Below are positions 37,349 to 46,969 of a stretch of 64,000 bases of DNA, one piece after another. Source of the DNA: Streptomyces sp. NBC_01591 (GTDB lineage: Bacteria > Actinomycetota > Actinomycetes > Streptomycetales > Streptomycetaceae); contig NZ_CP109327.1 of the NCBI RefSeq assembly GCF_035918155.1, positions 3,968,001 through 4,032,000 on the forward strand, in the 5' to 3' direction. A model generated the notes under the pieces. The model saw only the letters and a program-made list of their open reading frames with translations, ran no database searches and was not told the origin of the DNA. The position numbers were made by a program, and so were the translations under genes. Every line of letters starts with the position of its first letter. The stretch's first letter is position 1.

Positions 37349-39520
37349 TCAACCCGCTTGATCCGCAGGCGGGTTCGGGTCCGGCTTCGACTTCTTCTTC
37401 GGCTTCCCGTCCAGCCCCCGGGAGAACTCCTCCAGGGCTTCGAGGAGGAGCTGGGCCCCTTCCCGTACGAAGGGGTCCGCGTTCCCCTCGTCCGCGCGCT
37501 GCCGCGCGTCCCACTCCGCCAGTGCCTCGCGCACCTCGGACCAGTCCGGCACCCGCCGCTCCCGCACCGCCTTCGCGCCCTGTTCGGTGGCCCGGCGCAG
37601 CGCCTCGGCCAGGTGCGCCGCGTCCTGTACGGGGGTGGCGCCGCCGCCCGGGAGGTGGGCCTCCAGCAGCATCGCGGCCCGGCCGAGCTGGGCGAGCGCG
37701 TGCTGGGTGTCGTCGGCGGCGGCGCGGGAGAGGCCGCGGTTGCGCACCGGTTCGTGCTGGGCGGTGGCCAGCGCCTCCTGCCAGGCGATCCGGGCCTCGC
37801 GGGTGTCGAGCAGTGCGGAACGTACGTCGTCGTGGCCGCGCTCGGCCGGTTCGGCGTACTGGTCGACGACCGAGGCGGCGTACCGCCCGTCCGCCTTCAG
37901 CCAGTCGCCGAGCCTGCCGCGGAGCCTCGGTGTCTCCCAGGCCGGGTACAGGGCGTACGAGATCATCGCGAGGAGGCCGCCCACGAGGGTGAGGACGACC
38001 CGTTCGAGTACGGTCTGCGACCAGTCGTCGCCCGCCATGCCGAGCAGGAAGACGACATACGCCGAGACGCAGGCCTGGCCGACCACGTACCCGGTACGCA
38101 TCAGCAGATACATCAGCAGGGCGCAGAGCACGGAGAGCACCGAGGCCGTGGTCACCCCGGGGCTGGTGGTCTGGACGATCGCGGTGGCGAGCGAGACACC
38201 GACGATCGTGCCGCCGAACCGGGCCACGGACCGCCCGTACGTCTGGGAGAACTCCGGCCGCATCACCATGACGGCGGCCATGGGAGCCCAGTAGCCGTGA
38301 CCGAACGGCAGCGCGGTGCCGATGAGATAGCCGACGGCCGCGACGACGGACACCCGGACGGCGTGCCGCAGGATCGGTGAACCCGGGCGCAGCTCCGCGC
38401 GCATCGCCTTCACGACGACGGGGACCAGCCGCAGCAGGGTGGGGCGGCGGCGGTGCGGGGCGGCGGGTGTCCCGTCCGCGCCGGCCTTGATGGCCTCGGC
38501 GGCCTCCTCGGCCTTGGCGTCCTGTTCCTTCGTACCCTCGCCCTCGGCCGTTTCGATGACGTCGGAGAGCAGCGCGCCGAGCCGGTCGGCGGCGCGGAGC
38601 GGCGGGCCGGTGAGGAGCGTTCTGGTGTCCGGGGTCTTCAGCACGGCGACGGCGGACGGGGCGAGCTCGACCGGATCGCCGTGGCGGATCGCGTGGGCCG
38701 CCGAGTCGAGCAGCGATCCGGCGGCCGCGAGCAGCTCGCGGACCCGTTCCCGCTCCGGCCCTTCGGACGGCACGCCCAGGGACGGGTCGGCGAGCGAAGC
38801 GAGCACCGGCCTGATCCGTTCGGCGACCCCTCGGGAGCCCCGCAGCTCGGGCGGCCTGCGGCGGGCCTGGCGCGGGGTGACCGCGGCCGCGCTGCGGGCC
38901 GTCATCAGCGGCACCGGGTCGAAGGGGGCCAGCGGGTCGTGGCGCAGCCGGCGGGCGTAGTCGGCCTCGGCGGCCAGCGCGTCGGCGAGGGCGTCGCGCT
39001 GGGCGCCCCATCTCCGTACCGGGAACAGGACGATCAGCGCCGCCTGCACCAGCCCGCCGAACAGGATCATCATGGCGTGCACGGCCGAGTTGGCGATGGA
39101 GGTGGGCAGGGTGACCGTGACCAGCATGATCGCCACGTTCGACGCCGCGATGATGCCGGCGGTCGGCCCCGCCGCCCAGGCCAGGCCCGCGACGAACGTC
39201 CAGAGCACCAGCAGGGCGAGGAACAGCGGCAGCCGGGAGCCGGTGAGATAGCCGAGGAACGTCGACACGGCGAGGCTCGCCCCGGAGACCAGGGCGAGTA
39301 CGGGCCGGGGGCGCCAGCTGCGCTGGAAGGTGGCGATGGCCGCCTGGAACGCGCCGAACGCGGAGCTCGCGGCGACCACGGGCCCGAAGAGCGCGAGGCC
39401 GACCCCGATGACGAGGGCGAGACCGGCCGCGCCACGGATCGCGATGAGCGGTTCGAGACGCTGCCGCTCGATCGACAGCCCCGAGCGAGCGGTCTCCTTC
39501 AGCGCCCGGAGCCAGCTCAT
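37349..39520 (-). CDS. FUSC-family membrane protein (fusaric-acid-resistance-like)
   Basis: 723 residues. Two blocks of about six membrane helices each, residues ~25-170 and ~375-520, are separated and followed by long helical cytoplasmic parts. The second block includes FGHGYWAPMAAVMVMRPEFSQTYGRSVARFGGTIVGV, the FUSC/aromatic-acid-exporter signature. The C-terminal ~200 residues are helical with the tail DGKPKKKSKPDPNPP. It probably exports aromatic or amphipathic compounds. Substrate unknown. It converges with the lipoprotein gene; the 30-nt gap contains repeats of CCGCCCCTGTA. Confidence 0.9.
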   Translation of the reverse strand: MSWLRALKETARSGLSIERQRLEPLIAIRGAAGLALVIGVGLALFGPVVAASSAFGAFQAAIATFQRSWRPRPVLALVSGASLAVSTFLGYLTGSRLPLFLALLVLWTFVAGLAWAAGPTAGIIAASNVAIMLVTVTLPTSIANSAVHAMMILFGGLVQAALIVLFPVRRWGAQRDALADALAAEADYARRLRHDPLAPFDPVPLMTARSAAAVTPRQARRRPPELRGSRGVAERIRPVLASLADPSLGVPSEGPERERVRELLAAAGSLLDSAAHAIRHGDPVELAPSAVAVLKTPDTRTLLTGPPLRAADRLGALLSDVIETAEGEGTKEQDAKAEEAAEAIKAGADGTPAAPHRRRPTLLRLVPVVVKAMRAELRPGSPILRHAVRVSVVAAVGYLIGTALPFGHGYWAPMAAVMVMRPEFSQTYGRSVARFGGTIVGVSLATAIVQTTSPGVTTASVLSVLCALLMYLLMRTGYVVGQACVSAYVVFLLGMAGDDWSQTVLERVVLTLVGGLLAMISYALYPAWETPRLRGRLGDWLKADGRYAASVVDQYAEPAERGHDDVRSALLDTREARIAWQEALATAQHEPVRNRGLSRAAADDTQHALAQLGRAAMLLEAHLPGGGATPVQDAAHLAEALRRATEQGAKAVRERRVPDWSEVREALAEWDARQRADEGNADPFVREGAQLLLEALEEFSRGLDGKPKKKSKPDPNPPADQAG

Positions 39521-39586
39521 GCCCAGAGCCTAACCGGAATTACCGATTGGTCCGAGTTGTCGGAAGTCGGCCCGCGGGAACGGTTC

Positions 39587-40783
39587 CTAGCGATTCCCCA
39601 GTCCGCCACGCAGCTCCGGACCGTTCCCGCCCATCCGCGCCCGGTCCGCGGCAGCCGTGCCATGGGTCCATCCGTCCAGGTCCGTGGCGCCCCGGACCCG
39701 TGTGGTCGTGGTCTCGGGGAACATCCGCTCGGCGGTGTCCGTGACGGCCATGTCGCGGGCGGCGAGGACCGGGAGCAGATCGGGGTCGCCGGGCCCCGTC
39801 GATCCGGCTCCGGCTCCGGTCCCGGCCTCGGCCTCGGCGGTGACGCGAGCGGTGTCGGCGGCGAGCCGACTGCCCAGCCGCTGGGCGTACGCCATCAGGA
39901 ACGACTGCCGGAAGGTCTTGGTCCGCTTGCGTCCACCGGCCCGCTGGCCCGCCTCCGCCTTCGTCATCGCCGCCGTGCCCTGGACCAGCAGGGAGGTGTA
40001 CAGCAGTTCCACGGCGTCCAGGTCCGGCTCGAAGCCGACCACCGTGGAGAAGCCGAGGTCGCTGTTCCACACCGCACGGCAGCGGTTCGCGGCGGCGACC
40101 GCGTCGAGCAGGATCGCCTTCGCCGTCTCGTACGGCGCGTCGACCCCGATCCGGCACGCCCCCGGCGCCTCCTTGCTGTGCGTACGGGCGGCGAGCAGGG
40201 CCTCGTCGATGGAGTGCCGGGCCATCAGCTCCTGCGCCTTGGTGGTGAGGGCCTCCGCCTCCTCGGGGAAGCCGGTCGCCTCCGCCTTGGCGAGCAGGGC
40301 GCGGATCCGGGTCAGCATCCGGGGCTCGTCGTGCGCGGGCGGCAGCCGGAGCCCGTGCGGGGAGATGCCGGGCGGGGGCCCGACCGGTTCGATGGCGGGG
40401 AGCCGGAGCAGCAGCCGGTACAGGCCGAGGACGGCGGAGGCGTAGGAGAAGCGGTCCGGACGGTTACGGGGCGGCGCCTCGGGGAGCCCGTCGAGCTGGG
40501 ACCGCCATCGGGGCGGCAGCCGCTCGTACCGCGCGGTCTCCGAGGTGATCAGCCCGGCGGCGAGGCAGGCCGCGGTCTCGTCGAGTTCGCGGCGGACGAT
40601 GCGTACGACATCGGCGGGATGCCAGCCGCGCTCCCAGGCCCGGCGGACGAACTCCTCGCCGCGCCGGAACAGTTCCGCGTCGGCCGTCGGATCGGCGGCG
40701 AGGCGGGAGGCGCCGGTGTCGAGACCGGCGTCGCCGTCCGAGTAGAGGGCTGCCGCGAATGCCTGGTCGATCACCGGTTCCAT
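39587..40783 (-). CDS. DUF2786 domain protein
   Basis: 398 residues from ATG 40783. The DUF2786 segment is MLTRIRALLAKAEATGFPEEAEALTTKAQELMARHSIDEAL near residue 190. Upstream lies a helical region (WERGWHPADVVRIVRRELDE). Downstream, CRAVWNSDLGFSTVVGFEPDLDAVELLYTSLL and KRTKTFRQSFLMAYAQRLGSRL complete the usual architecture. DUF2786 is widespread in phage and bacteria with no settled biochemical role. The tail (residues ~320-398) is Gly/Thr-rich. It is divergent from an ABC exporter gene. Confidence 0.85.
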   Translation of the reverse strand: MEPVIDQAFAAALYSDGDAGLDTGASRLAADPTADAELFRRGEEFVRRAWERGWHPADVVRIVRRELDETAACLAAGLITSETARYERLPPRWRSQLDGLPEAPPRNRPDRFSYASAVLGLYRLLLRLPAIEPVGPPPGISPHGLRLPPAHDEPRMLTRIRALLAKAEATGFPEEAEALTTKAQELMARHSIDEALLAARTHSKEAPGACRIGVDAPYETAKAILLDAVAAANRCRAVWNSDLGFSTVVGFEPDLDAVELLYTSLLVQGTAAMTKAEAGQRAGGRKRTKTFRQSFLMAYAQRLGSRLAADTARVTAEAEAGTGAGAGSTGPGDPDLLPVLAARDMAVTDTAERMFPETTTTRVRGATDLDGWTHGTAAADRARMGGNGPELRGGLGNR

Positions 40784-40888
40784 GAGGTCAGGGTAGGCAG
40801 GGTGGTGCGGCGGGGTATGGCTGGCCCTACCCGGGGGACGGGCTCTGGTGGTCGTGATCGCGGGGCGCGGAAACGGTTCGATCGACGC

Positions 40889-41698
40889 ATGACTTCCTCC
40901 CGAGCATCCGTTGCTCCCGCGAGCGCCGCCGACTCGGTACGGCTCCGCTCCGTGCGCCGCGCCTACGGCGAGGTCGACGCCCTCGGCTCCATCGACCTCA
41001 CCGTCCGCGCCGGCACCTTCACCGCCGTCATGGGCCCGTCCGGTTCCGGCAAGTCCACGTTGCTGCACTGCGCGGCCGGGCTCGACCGGCCGACCTCCGG
41101 CACCGTCGAGGTGGGCGGGGTGGAGCTGACCGGGCTGAGCGAGCGCCGGCTGACGCTGCTGCGCCGGGACCGGATCGGCTTCGTCTTCCAGGCGTTCAAC
41201 CTGCTCCCTTCGCTGACCGCCGCCCAGAACGTCGCGCTGCCGCTGCGGCTCGCGGGCCGCCGCCCGTCCCGTACCGAGGTACGGGACGCCCTGGCCCGGG
41301 TCGGGCTCGCCGACCGGGCGGGGCACCGGCCCGCCGAGCTGTCCGGTGGTCAGCAGCAGCGGGTGGCCCTGGCGCGGGCCCTGATCACCCGGCCCGCGGT
41401 GCTCTTCGGCGACGAACCGACCGGCGCGCTGGACACCGCGACGAGCCAGGGGGTGATGGAGATGCTACGGGAGCTGGTGGACCTGGAGGGGCAGACGATC
41501 GTGATGGTCACCCATGACCCGGTGGCCGCAGCGTACGCGGACCGGGTGGTCTTCCTGGTCGACGGGCAGGTGGCGGACGATCTGACCGGGCTCGGCGCCG
41601 AGCGGATCGCGGCCTGGATGGCGGCGGGGCGCCGTACCGCCGGGGAGCGGACCGTTGTCGGGACCGTCACGGATCGTGTGCGGGAGGCGTCGTGCTGA
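40889..41698 (+). CDS. ABC transporter ATP-binding protein (MacB/LolD type)
   Basis: 269 residues from ATG 40889. Walker A GPSGSGKSTLLHCAAGLD, signature LSGGQQQRVALARAL, Walker B VLFGDEPTGALDTATS and H-loop MVTHD. The GALD and LTLLRRDRIGFVFQAFNLLP segments mark the MacB/LolD/FtsE class that pairs with FtsX-domain permeases. The next gene, overlapping by 7 nt, is such a permease. The last ~30 residues are a basic tail. Confidence 0.93.
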   Translation: MTSSRASVAPASAADSVRLRSVRRAYGEVDALGSIDLTVRAGTFTAVMGPSGSGKSTLLHCAAGLDRPTSGTVEVGGVELTGLSERRLTLLRRDRIGFVFQAFNLLPSLTAAQNVALPLRLAGRRPSRTEVRDALARVGLADRAGHRPAELSGGQQQRVALARALITRPAVLFGDEPTGALDTATSQGVMEMLRELVDLEGQTIVMVTHDPVAAAYADRVVFLVDGQVADDLTGLGAERIAAWMAAGRRTAGERTVVGTVTDRVREASC

Positions 41699-43851
41699 CC
41701 GTCGCCCTGGCCTCCCTGCGCACCCGCTGGACCGCGCTGATCGGCACCTTCGTCGCGCTCGCGCTGGGCGTGGGGCTGATCGCGACCATGAGTCTCGGCC
41801 TCGCCTCGACCTTCGACGCCCCGGACCGGGCACCGCGGCGCTTCGCCGCGGTGCCGGTGGTGGTGATGGGCAACGACACCCTGACCGTCGAGGTGCGGCG
41901 CGGGCCGGCCACGAAGAAGATCAGCCGCAAGCTCGCTCATCCACACCCTGTGGATACCGAACTCCTGCGCGACCTCCGGGCGCTCGGCCCGGTGACACGG
42001 GACGACGGGAAGGACGCCGTACGCGCTCGGCACGATCCCGACGCCGTGGGCGTGGACGCGCCCGTCGCCGAGGTGCGCCAGGTGGTCGGCGACCGCGCGC
42101 TGGTCCTCACCGGGGACGACCGCCGCCGGGCCGACCCGGCCACCGAGCGGGACGCCGAGGGGCTGCTGACCGCGAACGTCCTGCTCGGCACCGCGGGCGG
42201 CCTCACCGCCTTCGTCTCGGTCTTCGTCGTCGCGTCGACGTTCGCCTTCGCGGTGGCGCTGCGCCGACGGGAGTTCGGGCTGCTGCGCACGGCGGGCGCC
42301 ACGCCGGGCCAGTTGCGGCGGCTGCTGCTGACGGAGGCCGCCGTGGTCGGCACCCTGGCCTCCGCCGCAGGGTGCGTACTGGGCCGGCTGGGTGCGCCGC
42401 TGCTCGCCGGGCTCCTCGTCGACGAGGGCATGGCACCGTCCTGGTTCGTCATCCGTCCGGCCGCCTGGCCGCTGCACGCCGCCTTCTGGTCCGGCCTGGC
42501 CGTGGCCTTCGCGGGGGTCTGGGTGGCATCGCGGCGGGCGGGCAGGACCGGCCCCGCCGAGGCGCTGCGCGAGGCCGATGTCGATACGGGCGTGCTCCCG
42601 CCGGTCCGCCGGCTGCTGGGCTTCGCCCTGCTCGCGGGGGCCGCGTTCCTGATGGCGAAGTCCCTGGCCACCGACCCGTCCGCGCTGCTGAAGCGGAAGA
42701 CGTACATCACGCAGCCGATGGTCCTGATCACGGCCGTCGCCCTGCTCTCGCCGCTGCTCGTGCGCCCGTTGGCCCGGTTGGTCCGGCTGCCGGGGGCGAC
42801 CGGGATGCTGGTGACCGCGAACACCTCGGCGGCGCTGCGGCGTACGGCCGCGGTGGCCGCTCCGGTGCTGATCACCGTGGCGCTGGCGGGTTCGGTGGCC
42901 GGCTCCGCGATGACGGCGTCGGCGGCGAAGGCGGCGGAGGCGCGGGCGCACACCAGGGCCGATCTGGTCGTGACGGGCGAGGAGTTGAGGGCCCGTCCGG
43001 TGCCCGGCGCCACGCTGTCCGCCTCCGCGCCGACCGCCGTCCACGTACGCGAGGAGGGCTCCGCCCTCATCACCTCCGAGGCCCGTGCGGTGAACGACGC
43101 GAAGGCCCTGGCGCGGGTCGGGCGGCTGCCGGTGGTGGCGGGCGACATCCGGGATCTGGACGACCGCTCGATCGTGGTGAACGAGGAGTGGGAACAGCAC
43201 ACAGTGGGCTCGACGGTACGGGTGTGGCTCGGCGACGGGCGGCCCGCCTCCTTGCGGATCGTGGCGGTACTGGCGCTCGGAACGGGGAACAACGGTGCCT
43301 ACGTGACCAGGGCGAACGCCCCGGCGGCCGCCGTGGACCGGATCGACGTACGCCTCTCGCCGGGCGCCGACCGCGCTCGGGTCACGGAGCGGCTGCGCGA
43401 AACCGGCGGCACGGTGCGGCCGACGGAGCAGTGGCTGGACGCGACGTATCCGCGCACGAGTCCGCAGACCCGGACCGGTCTGGCCGTGATCCTGGGCATC
43501 GCGCTGGTCTACACCGTGATCGCGCTGGCCAACACGATGCTGATGGCGGGGTCCGTACGGTCCTCGGAGCTGGACGCGCTCCGGCTGGCCGGCGCCACCC
43601 GGCCGCGGGTCCTCGCGGTGGTGGCCGGGGAGACCCTGTTCGCGGTCGCGCTCGGGGCGCTGCTCGGCCTCGCCGTGGCCGGGGTGCACCTGGCGGGCCT
43701 GGCCGCCGCGCTGGCCTCGGTGTCGGCGCCGGTCGTGGTGTCGGTGCAGTGGGTGCTGATGGGCGGCGCGGCGGGGGTGTGCGCCCTGGTCGCGGTGGGG
43801 GCGGCGCTGCTGCCGGGGGCGGTGCGGCGGGGCTCGCTTCCGGTGGGCTGA
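41692..43851 (+). CDS. FtsX-domain ABC permease
   Basis: 719 residues from GTG 41692, overlapping the ATPase stop. One N-terminal helix is followed by a ~110-residue extracytoplasmic region. The first FtsX domain (FVVASTFAFAVALRRREFGLLRTAGATPGQLRRLL) has three helices, a central pair spans ~320-420, and the second FtsX domain (SSELDALRLAGATRPRVLAVVAGETLF) has three more. MacB-type complexes use ATP to drive mechanical transport of peptides, antibiotics or lipoproteins out of the membrane rather than a channel mechanism. No regulator gene adjoins it. Substrate unknown. Confidence 0.92.
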   Translation: MLTVALASLRTRWTALIGTFVALALGVGLIATMSLGLASTFDAPDRAPRRFAAVPVVVMGNDTLTVEVRRGPATKKISRKLAHPHPVDTELLRDLRALGPVTRDDGKDAVRARHDPDAVGVDAPVAEVRQVVGDRALVLTGDDRRRADPATERDAEGLLTANVLLGTAGGLTAFVSVFVVASTFAFAVALRRREFGLLRTAGATPGQLRRLLLTEAAVVGTLASAAGCVLGRLGAPLLAGLLVDEGMAPSWFVIRPAAWPLHAAFWSGLAVAFAGVWVASRRAGRTGPAEALREADVDTGVLPPVRRLLGFALLAGAAFLMAKSLATDPSALLKRKTYITQPMVLITAVALLSPLLVRPLARLVRLPGATGMLVTANTSAALRRTAAVAAPVLITVALAGSVAGSAMTASAAKAAEARAHTRADLVVTGEELRARPVPGATLSASAPTAVHVREEGSALITSEARAVNDAKALARVGRLPVVAGDIRDLDDRSIVVNEEWEQHTVGSTVRVWLGDGRPASLRIVAVLALGTGNNGAYVTRANAPAAAVDRIDVRLSPGADRARVTERLRETGGTVRPTEQWLDATYPRTSPQTRTGLAVILGIALVYTVIALANTMLMAGSVRSSELDALRLAGATRPRVLAVVAGETLFAVALGALLGLAVAGVHLAGLAAALASVSAPVVVSVQWVLMGGAAGVCALVAVGAALLPGAVRRGSLPVG

Positions 43852-43960
43852 AGCGCGGAGTGGGGCGGAACAAGGGGTCCGGAACCCGGCCGGACGCCGC
43901 GTTCAGCCCATCCAGCCCCGCCCGTAGCCCATCCAGCCCCACCCGCTGACGATATATCCG

Positions 43961-43997
43961 CTTTCATCCTTTCATCGCGATTTCGCATGCTTTCATC
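43961..43997 (+). repeat. CTTTCATC direct repeats upstream of the DUF1259 gene
   Basis: Three identical 8-mers start at 43961, 43969 and 43990. Just upstream, about 43904-43945, a 21-nt unit beginning AGCCCATCCAGCCCC occurs twice in tandem. Both lie in the 192-nt gap before the gene. They could be a regulator site. Confidence 0.5.
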
Positions 43998-44043
43998 TCG
44001 CCATGGAGGCGAAAATGGAGACGCGGATGGAGACGATCAAGTG

Positions 44044-45045
44044 ATGACCGGAGACCGACAGCAGGGCACGAACGCAGGGGCGCTCACGTCACGGCGGCGC
44101 GTACTGGCCGCCGCCGCGCTCGCGCCGATACTGACCGCGGCGGGCCCCGTCGCCGCCTGTACGCTGCCCAACAGAACGACCGGGGCGGAGCACGGAAAGC
44201 GGGTCGAGCCGGTCCCGACCGAGATGGCGGACTGGGCGGACGTGGCGCAGGCGCTGGGCCGCCCCGGCAACATGCTGCGCAACACGACCTACCACACGGC
44301 CTTCCCCCGGCGGGATCTCCTGGTGGTCTCCGACGGCGTCCTCGTCACACCGGGGCTCGCACTGGGCACGCATGTGGCCTTCGTCCGCTACGCCGACGGC
44401 AGCACGATGGTCATGGGCGACGTGGTGGTCACCGAGAACGAGCTGCAGCGGGTGACCGACGCCTGGCAGGCGAACGGGATCGAGCAGACCGCGCTCCACA
44501 AGCACCTGCTCTCCCAGACCCCCGACATCTGGTGGATCCATGTCCACGGACACGGCCACGACGCGGTGGCCCTGGCCCGCGGGCTGCGCGCGGGCTTCGA
44601 CCGCACCGGCACCCCGGCCCCGGAGCCGCCGCGGCCGTCGGCCCCGGTCGACCTGGACACCGCCGGGATGGAGGCGGCGCTGGGTGCCAAGGGATCCACC
44701 GAAGGCGGGCTCTACAAGATTCTCTTCGTCCGCCGCGAGACCATCACGGACGGCCATCTGGTCCTGCCTCCCGGCCTGGGCTCGACCAGCGCGTTCAACT
44801 TCCAGCCGCTGGGCGGCGGCCGGGCCGCGCTCAGCGGCGACTGCGCCATGCTCGCCGACGAGGTCCCGCACGTGCTGAAGGCACTGCGGCGCGGCGGGAT
44901 CAAGCTCGTCGAGCTGCACAACCACCATCTGTCGGAGAGCCCCCGCCTGTTCTTCACCCACTTCTGGGCGGTGGGCGACGGCGTCGAGCTCGCCCGCGCG
45001 CTGCGCCCCGCGGTGGACGCCACCAACGTCGTACCGGGCGGCTGA
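44044..45045 (+). CDS. DUF1259 protein, probable Tat-exported lipoprotein (LppY/LpqO-like)
   Basis: 333 residues from ATG 44044. The N-terminus has SRRRVLAAAALAPIL with a twin-arginine-like start and ends in AAC, a possible lipobox. Two related domains follow in tandem: the first contains LHKHLLSQTPDIWWIHVHGHG, the second ELHNHHLSESPRLFFTHFWAVGDG. Each keeps clustered histidines that could bind metal. Mycobacterial LppY/LpqO share this fold; function unknown. A 15-bp terminator follows. It precedes the P450 gene by ~200 nt. Confidence 0.87.
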   Translation: MTGDRQQGTNAGALTSRRRVLAAAALAPILTAAGPVAACTLPNRTTGAEHGKRVEPVPTEMADWADVAQALGRPGNMLRNTTYHTAFPRRDLLVVSDGVLVTPGLALGTHVAFVRYADGSTMVMGDVVVTENELQRVTDAWQANGIEQTALHKHLLSQTPDIWWIHVHGHGHDAVALARGLRAGFDRTGTPAPEPPRPSAPVDLDTAGMEAALGAKGSTEGGLYKILFVRRETITDGHLVLPPGLGSTSAFNFQPLGGGRAALSGDCAMLADEVPHVLKALRRGGIKLVELHNHHLSESPRLFFTHFWAVGDGVELARALRPAVDATNVVPGG

Positions 45046-45079
45046 GACCGGCCGCACCGGCTGCACCAGTCGCACAGGG

Positions 45080-45119
45080 CCCGGTCGCTGGACCGCGTTG
45101 CGCCGGTCCAGCGACCGGG
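45080..45119 (+). terminator. Terminator after the DUF1259 gene
   Basis: Perfect 15-bp inverted repeat CCCGGTCGCTGGACC / GGTCCAGCGACCGGG around a 10-nt loop, 34 nt after the stop. It isolates the DUF1259 gene from the P450 gene. Confidence 0.8.
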
Positions 45120-45253
45120 ATCGTCGAATCCGTTCTGCATATGGACCAATCGGCGCGGAGCGGCGCGTGGCCCTGCGGGCGATCGGGCACCCATGTCCCG
45201 TCCAGCCCGCACCTTCCATGAACCACCCGTCAGATCCCCGTCTGGAGCTCCGC

Positions 45254-46459
45254 ATGGAACCAGTAGCCGGCGCACGGCACTGCCCGTTCGACTACGCCGA
45301 GGCCCTCGAATTCGACCCGGCTCTCAGGCACTTGATGACCGAAGGACCCGTCTCCCGCATCCGCCTCCCGCATGGCGACGGCGAGGCGTGGCTCGTCACC
45401 GGCTACGACGACGTGCGTACGGTGACCACCGACCGGCGCTTCAGCCGCAGCGCCATCATCGGCCGGAACTTCCCGCGCATGACCCCCGAACCGATCGTCC
45501 AGGACGAAGCGATCAACGTGATGGACCCGCCGGGCAGCAGCCGCCTGCGCAGCCTGATCTCCAAGGGCTTCGCGCCCCGCCACATGGAGCGCATGCGGGT
45601 ACGCACACAGCATGTGGTCGACGAGCTGCTGGACCGCATGGAGGAGCACGGCGCCCCCGCCGACCTGTTCGAGCATCTGGCGGCCCCGCTGCCCCTGACC
45701 ACCATCTGCGAGGTCCTCGACATTCCGGAGGCCGACCGCGCACAACTGCGCGCCCACGCCCGGACCATGATGGACACCACCGTCGAGAACAAGGACGCCG
45801 CGGTACGCGCCAAGGCCGATCTCCGCGGCTACTTCGAGGAGTTGACCGCCGAGCGGCGCGCGAACCCGGACGACGACCTGATCAGCGCGCTGGCCACCGC
45901 GCGCGACGGGGACGAGATCCTGAACGACCAGGAACTGACCGTCATGGCCATGGTCCTGCTGATCACCGGCCAGGACACCACCACGTACGAGATCGGAAAC
46001 ATCGCCTACACGCTGCTCACCAGGCCCGACGAGCTCGCCATGGTGCGTGATCGCCCCGACATGCTCCCGCAGGCCATCGAGGAGCTGCTGCGCTTCATCC
46101 CCTTCCGCAAGGGTGTCGGCATCCCCCGTGTCGCCACCGAGGACGTGGAGCTGAGCGGCGTACGGATCCGGGAAGGGGACATCGTGCACGTCTCCTATCT
46201 GACGGCCAACCGTGACGGCCGGAAGTTCGAGCGCCCCGACGAGCTGGACCTGGAGCGTCAGGGACCGTCCCACATGACCTTCGGGTGGGGCGGGCACCAC
46301 TGCCTCGGCGCCCCGCTCGCGGCCACGGAGCTCGAGGTCGCCATCGGAACGCTGCTGGAGCGCTTCCCGGCCCTGAAGCTGGCGACGCCGGCCGAGGAAG
46401 TGCGGTGGAACAAGACGTCGATCTGGCGCTATCCCCTCGAACTGCCCGTCACCTGGTGA
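45254..46459 (+). CDS. Cytochrome P450 (CYP158-like), neighbour of RppA
   Basis: 401 residues from ATG 45254, with GGAG 6 nt upstream; earlier ATGs in frame (45218, 45098) lack such a site. P450 motifs: I-helix LLITGQDTTTYE, ExxR in IEELLRFIP, and the heme loop FGWGGHHCLGAPLA with the proximal Cys. The C-terminus ELPVTW matches CYP158A enzymes, which oxidatively couple flaviolin made by RppA. The paired type III PKS gene follows on the same strand. A role in polyketide-quinone dimerisation or pigment formation is therefore likely, though coupling specificity cannot be read here. Confidence 0.88.
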   Translation: MEPVAGARHCPFDYAEALEFDPALRHLMTEGPVSRIRLPHGDGEAWLVTGYDDVRTVTTDRRFSRSAIIGRNFPRMTPEPIVQDEAINVMDPPGSSRLRSLISKGFAPRHMERMRVRTQHVVDELLDRMEEHGAPADLFEHLAAPLPLTTICEVLDIPEADRAQLRAHARTMMDTTVENKDAAVRAKADLRGYFEELTAERRANPDDDLISALATARDGDEILNDQELTVMAMVLLITGQDTTTYEIGNIAYTLLTRPDELAMVRDRPDMLPQAIEELLRFIPFRKGVGIPRVATEDVELSGVRIREGDIVHVSYLTANRDGRKFERPDELDLERQGPSHMTFGWGGHHCLGAPLAATELEVAIGTLLERFPALKLATPAEEVRWNKTSIWRYPLELPVTW

Positions 46460-46515
46460 TCCAGGGGTGCCCCGGCAGCGATCCGGGGCGTCGCGCGCCT
46501 ACGGCGCGTGACTCA

Positions 46516-46543
46516 CCCGCCGTGGCCGTCGGCCGACGGCGGG
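46516..46543 (+). terminator. Hairpin downstream of the P450 gene
   Basis: CCCGCCGTGGCC folds back on GGCC-G-ACGGCGGG, a 12-bp stem with a one-base bulge and GTC loop. The 510-nt gap 46460-46969 between P450 and rppA otherwise shows no supported gene; it should contain the rppA promoter. Confidence 0.5.
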
Positions 46544-46969
46544 CCGTCATCGATGATGCGTCGGCCCGCGGCCGGCGGCAACCCGGAACGCTCCGGGGCG
46601 CCGGCCCGCCGGGCGCCCCGGTGGCTCCCCAGCGGGCAGGGGCGGCCCGGAGCGGGGCCCCTGCCCGTGCGAAATCCCCGCTGCGTGCGCTCGACGTGCG
46701 GCCCCGATCCGCCTGTCGTAGCGTGAGTCCGACGGCCACCCAAGCCGTGGCGGATCCGCTTCCGCCCACGAACGGCTTGAACTCAGTCTTCGACGGTCGG
46801 CCCGTCCGCGTCCGTTCCAGGGTTACCTGACCCGGCGCCGGAATCCACCAGTGCTCCACGTCCACGCAACGCCGCGTGCGCGGAGCCGCGGTGGCCGTCT
46901 CCGGGTCGGCGAACGCCCCGGAATCCTTCGGGCCCGGCCGTGTGGACCATGTCCGCTAGGAGGAGTTCC

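Noticed and set aside
38453..41698. A 1081-codon + strand open frame across the FUSC and DUF2786 genes
   Set aside because: High-GC antisense openness. Only the ABC ATPase from 40889 is supported.
46449..46865. A 138-codon - strand frame between the P450 and rppA genes
   Set aside because: Arg/Gly/Pro-rich composition typical of non-coding high-GC frames, no start signal, and it covers the probable rppA promoter.
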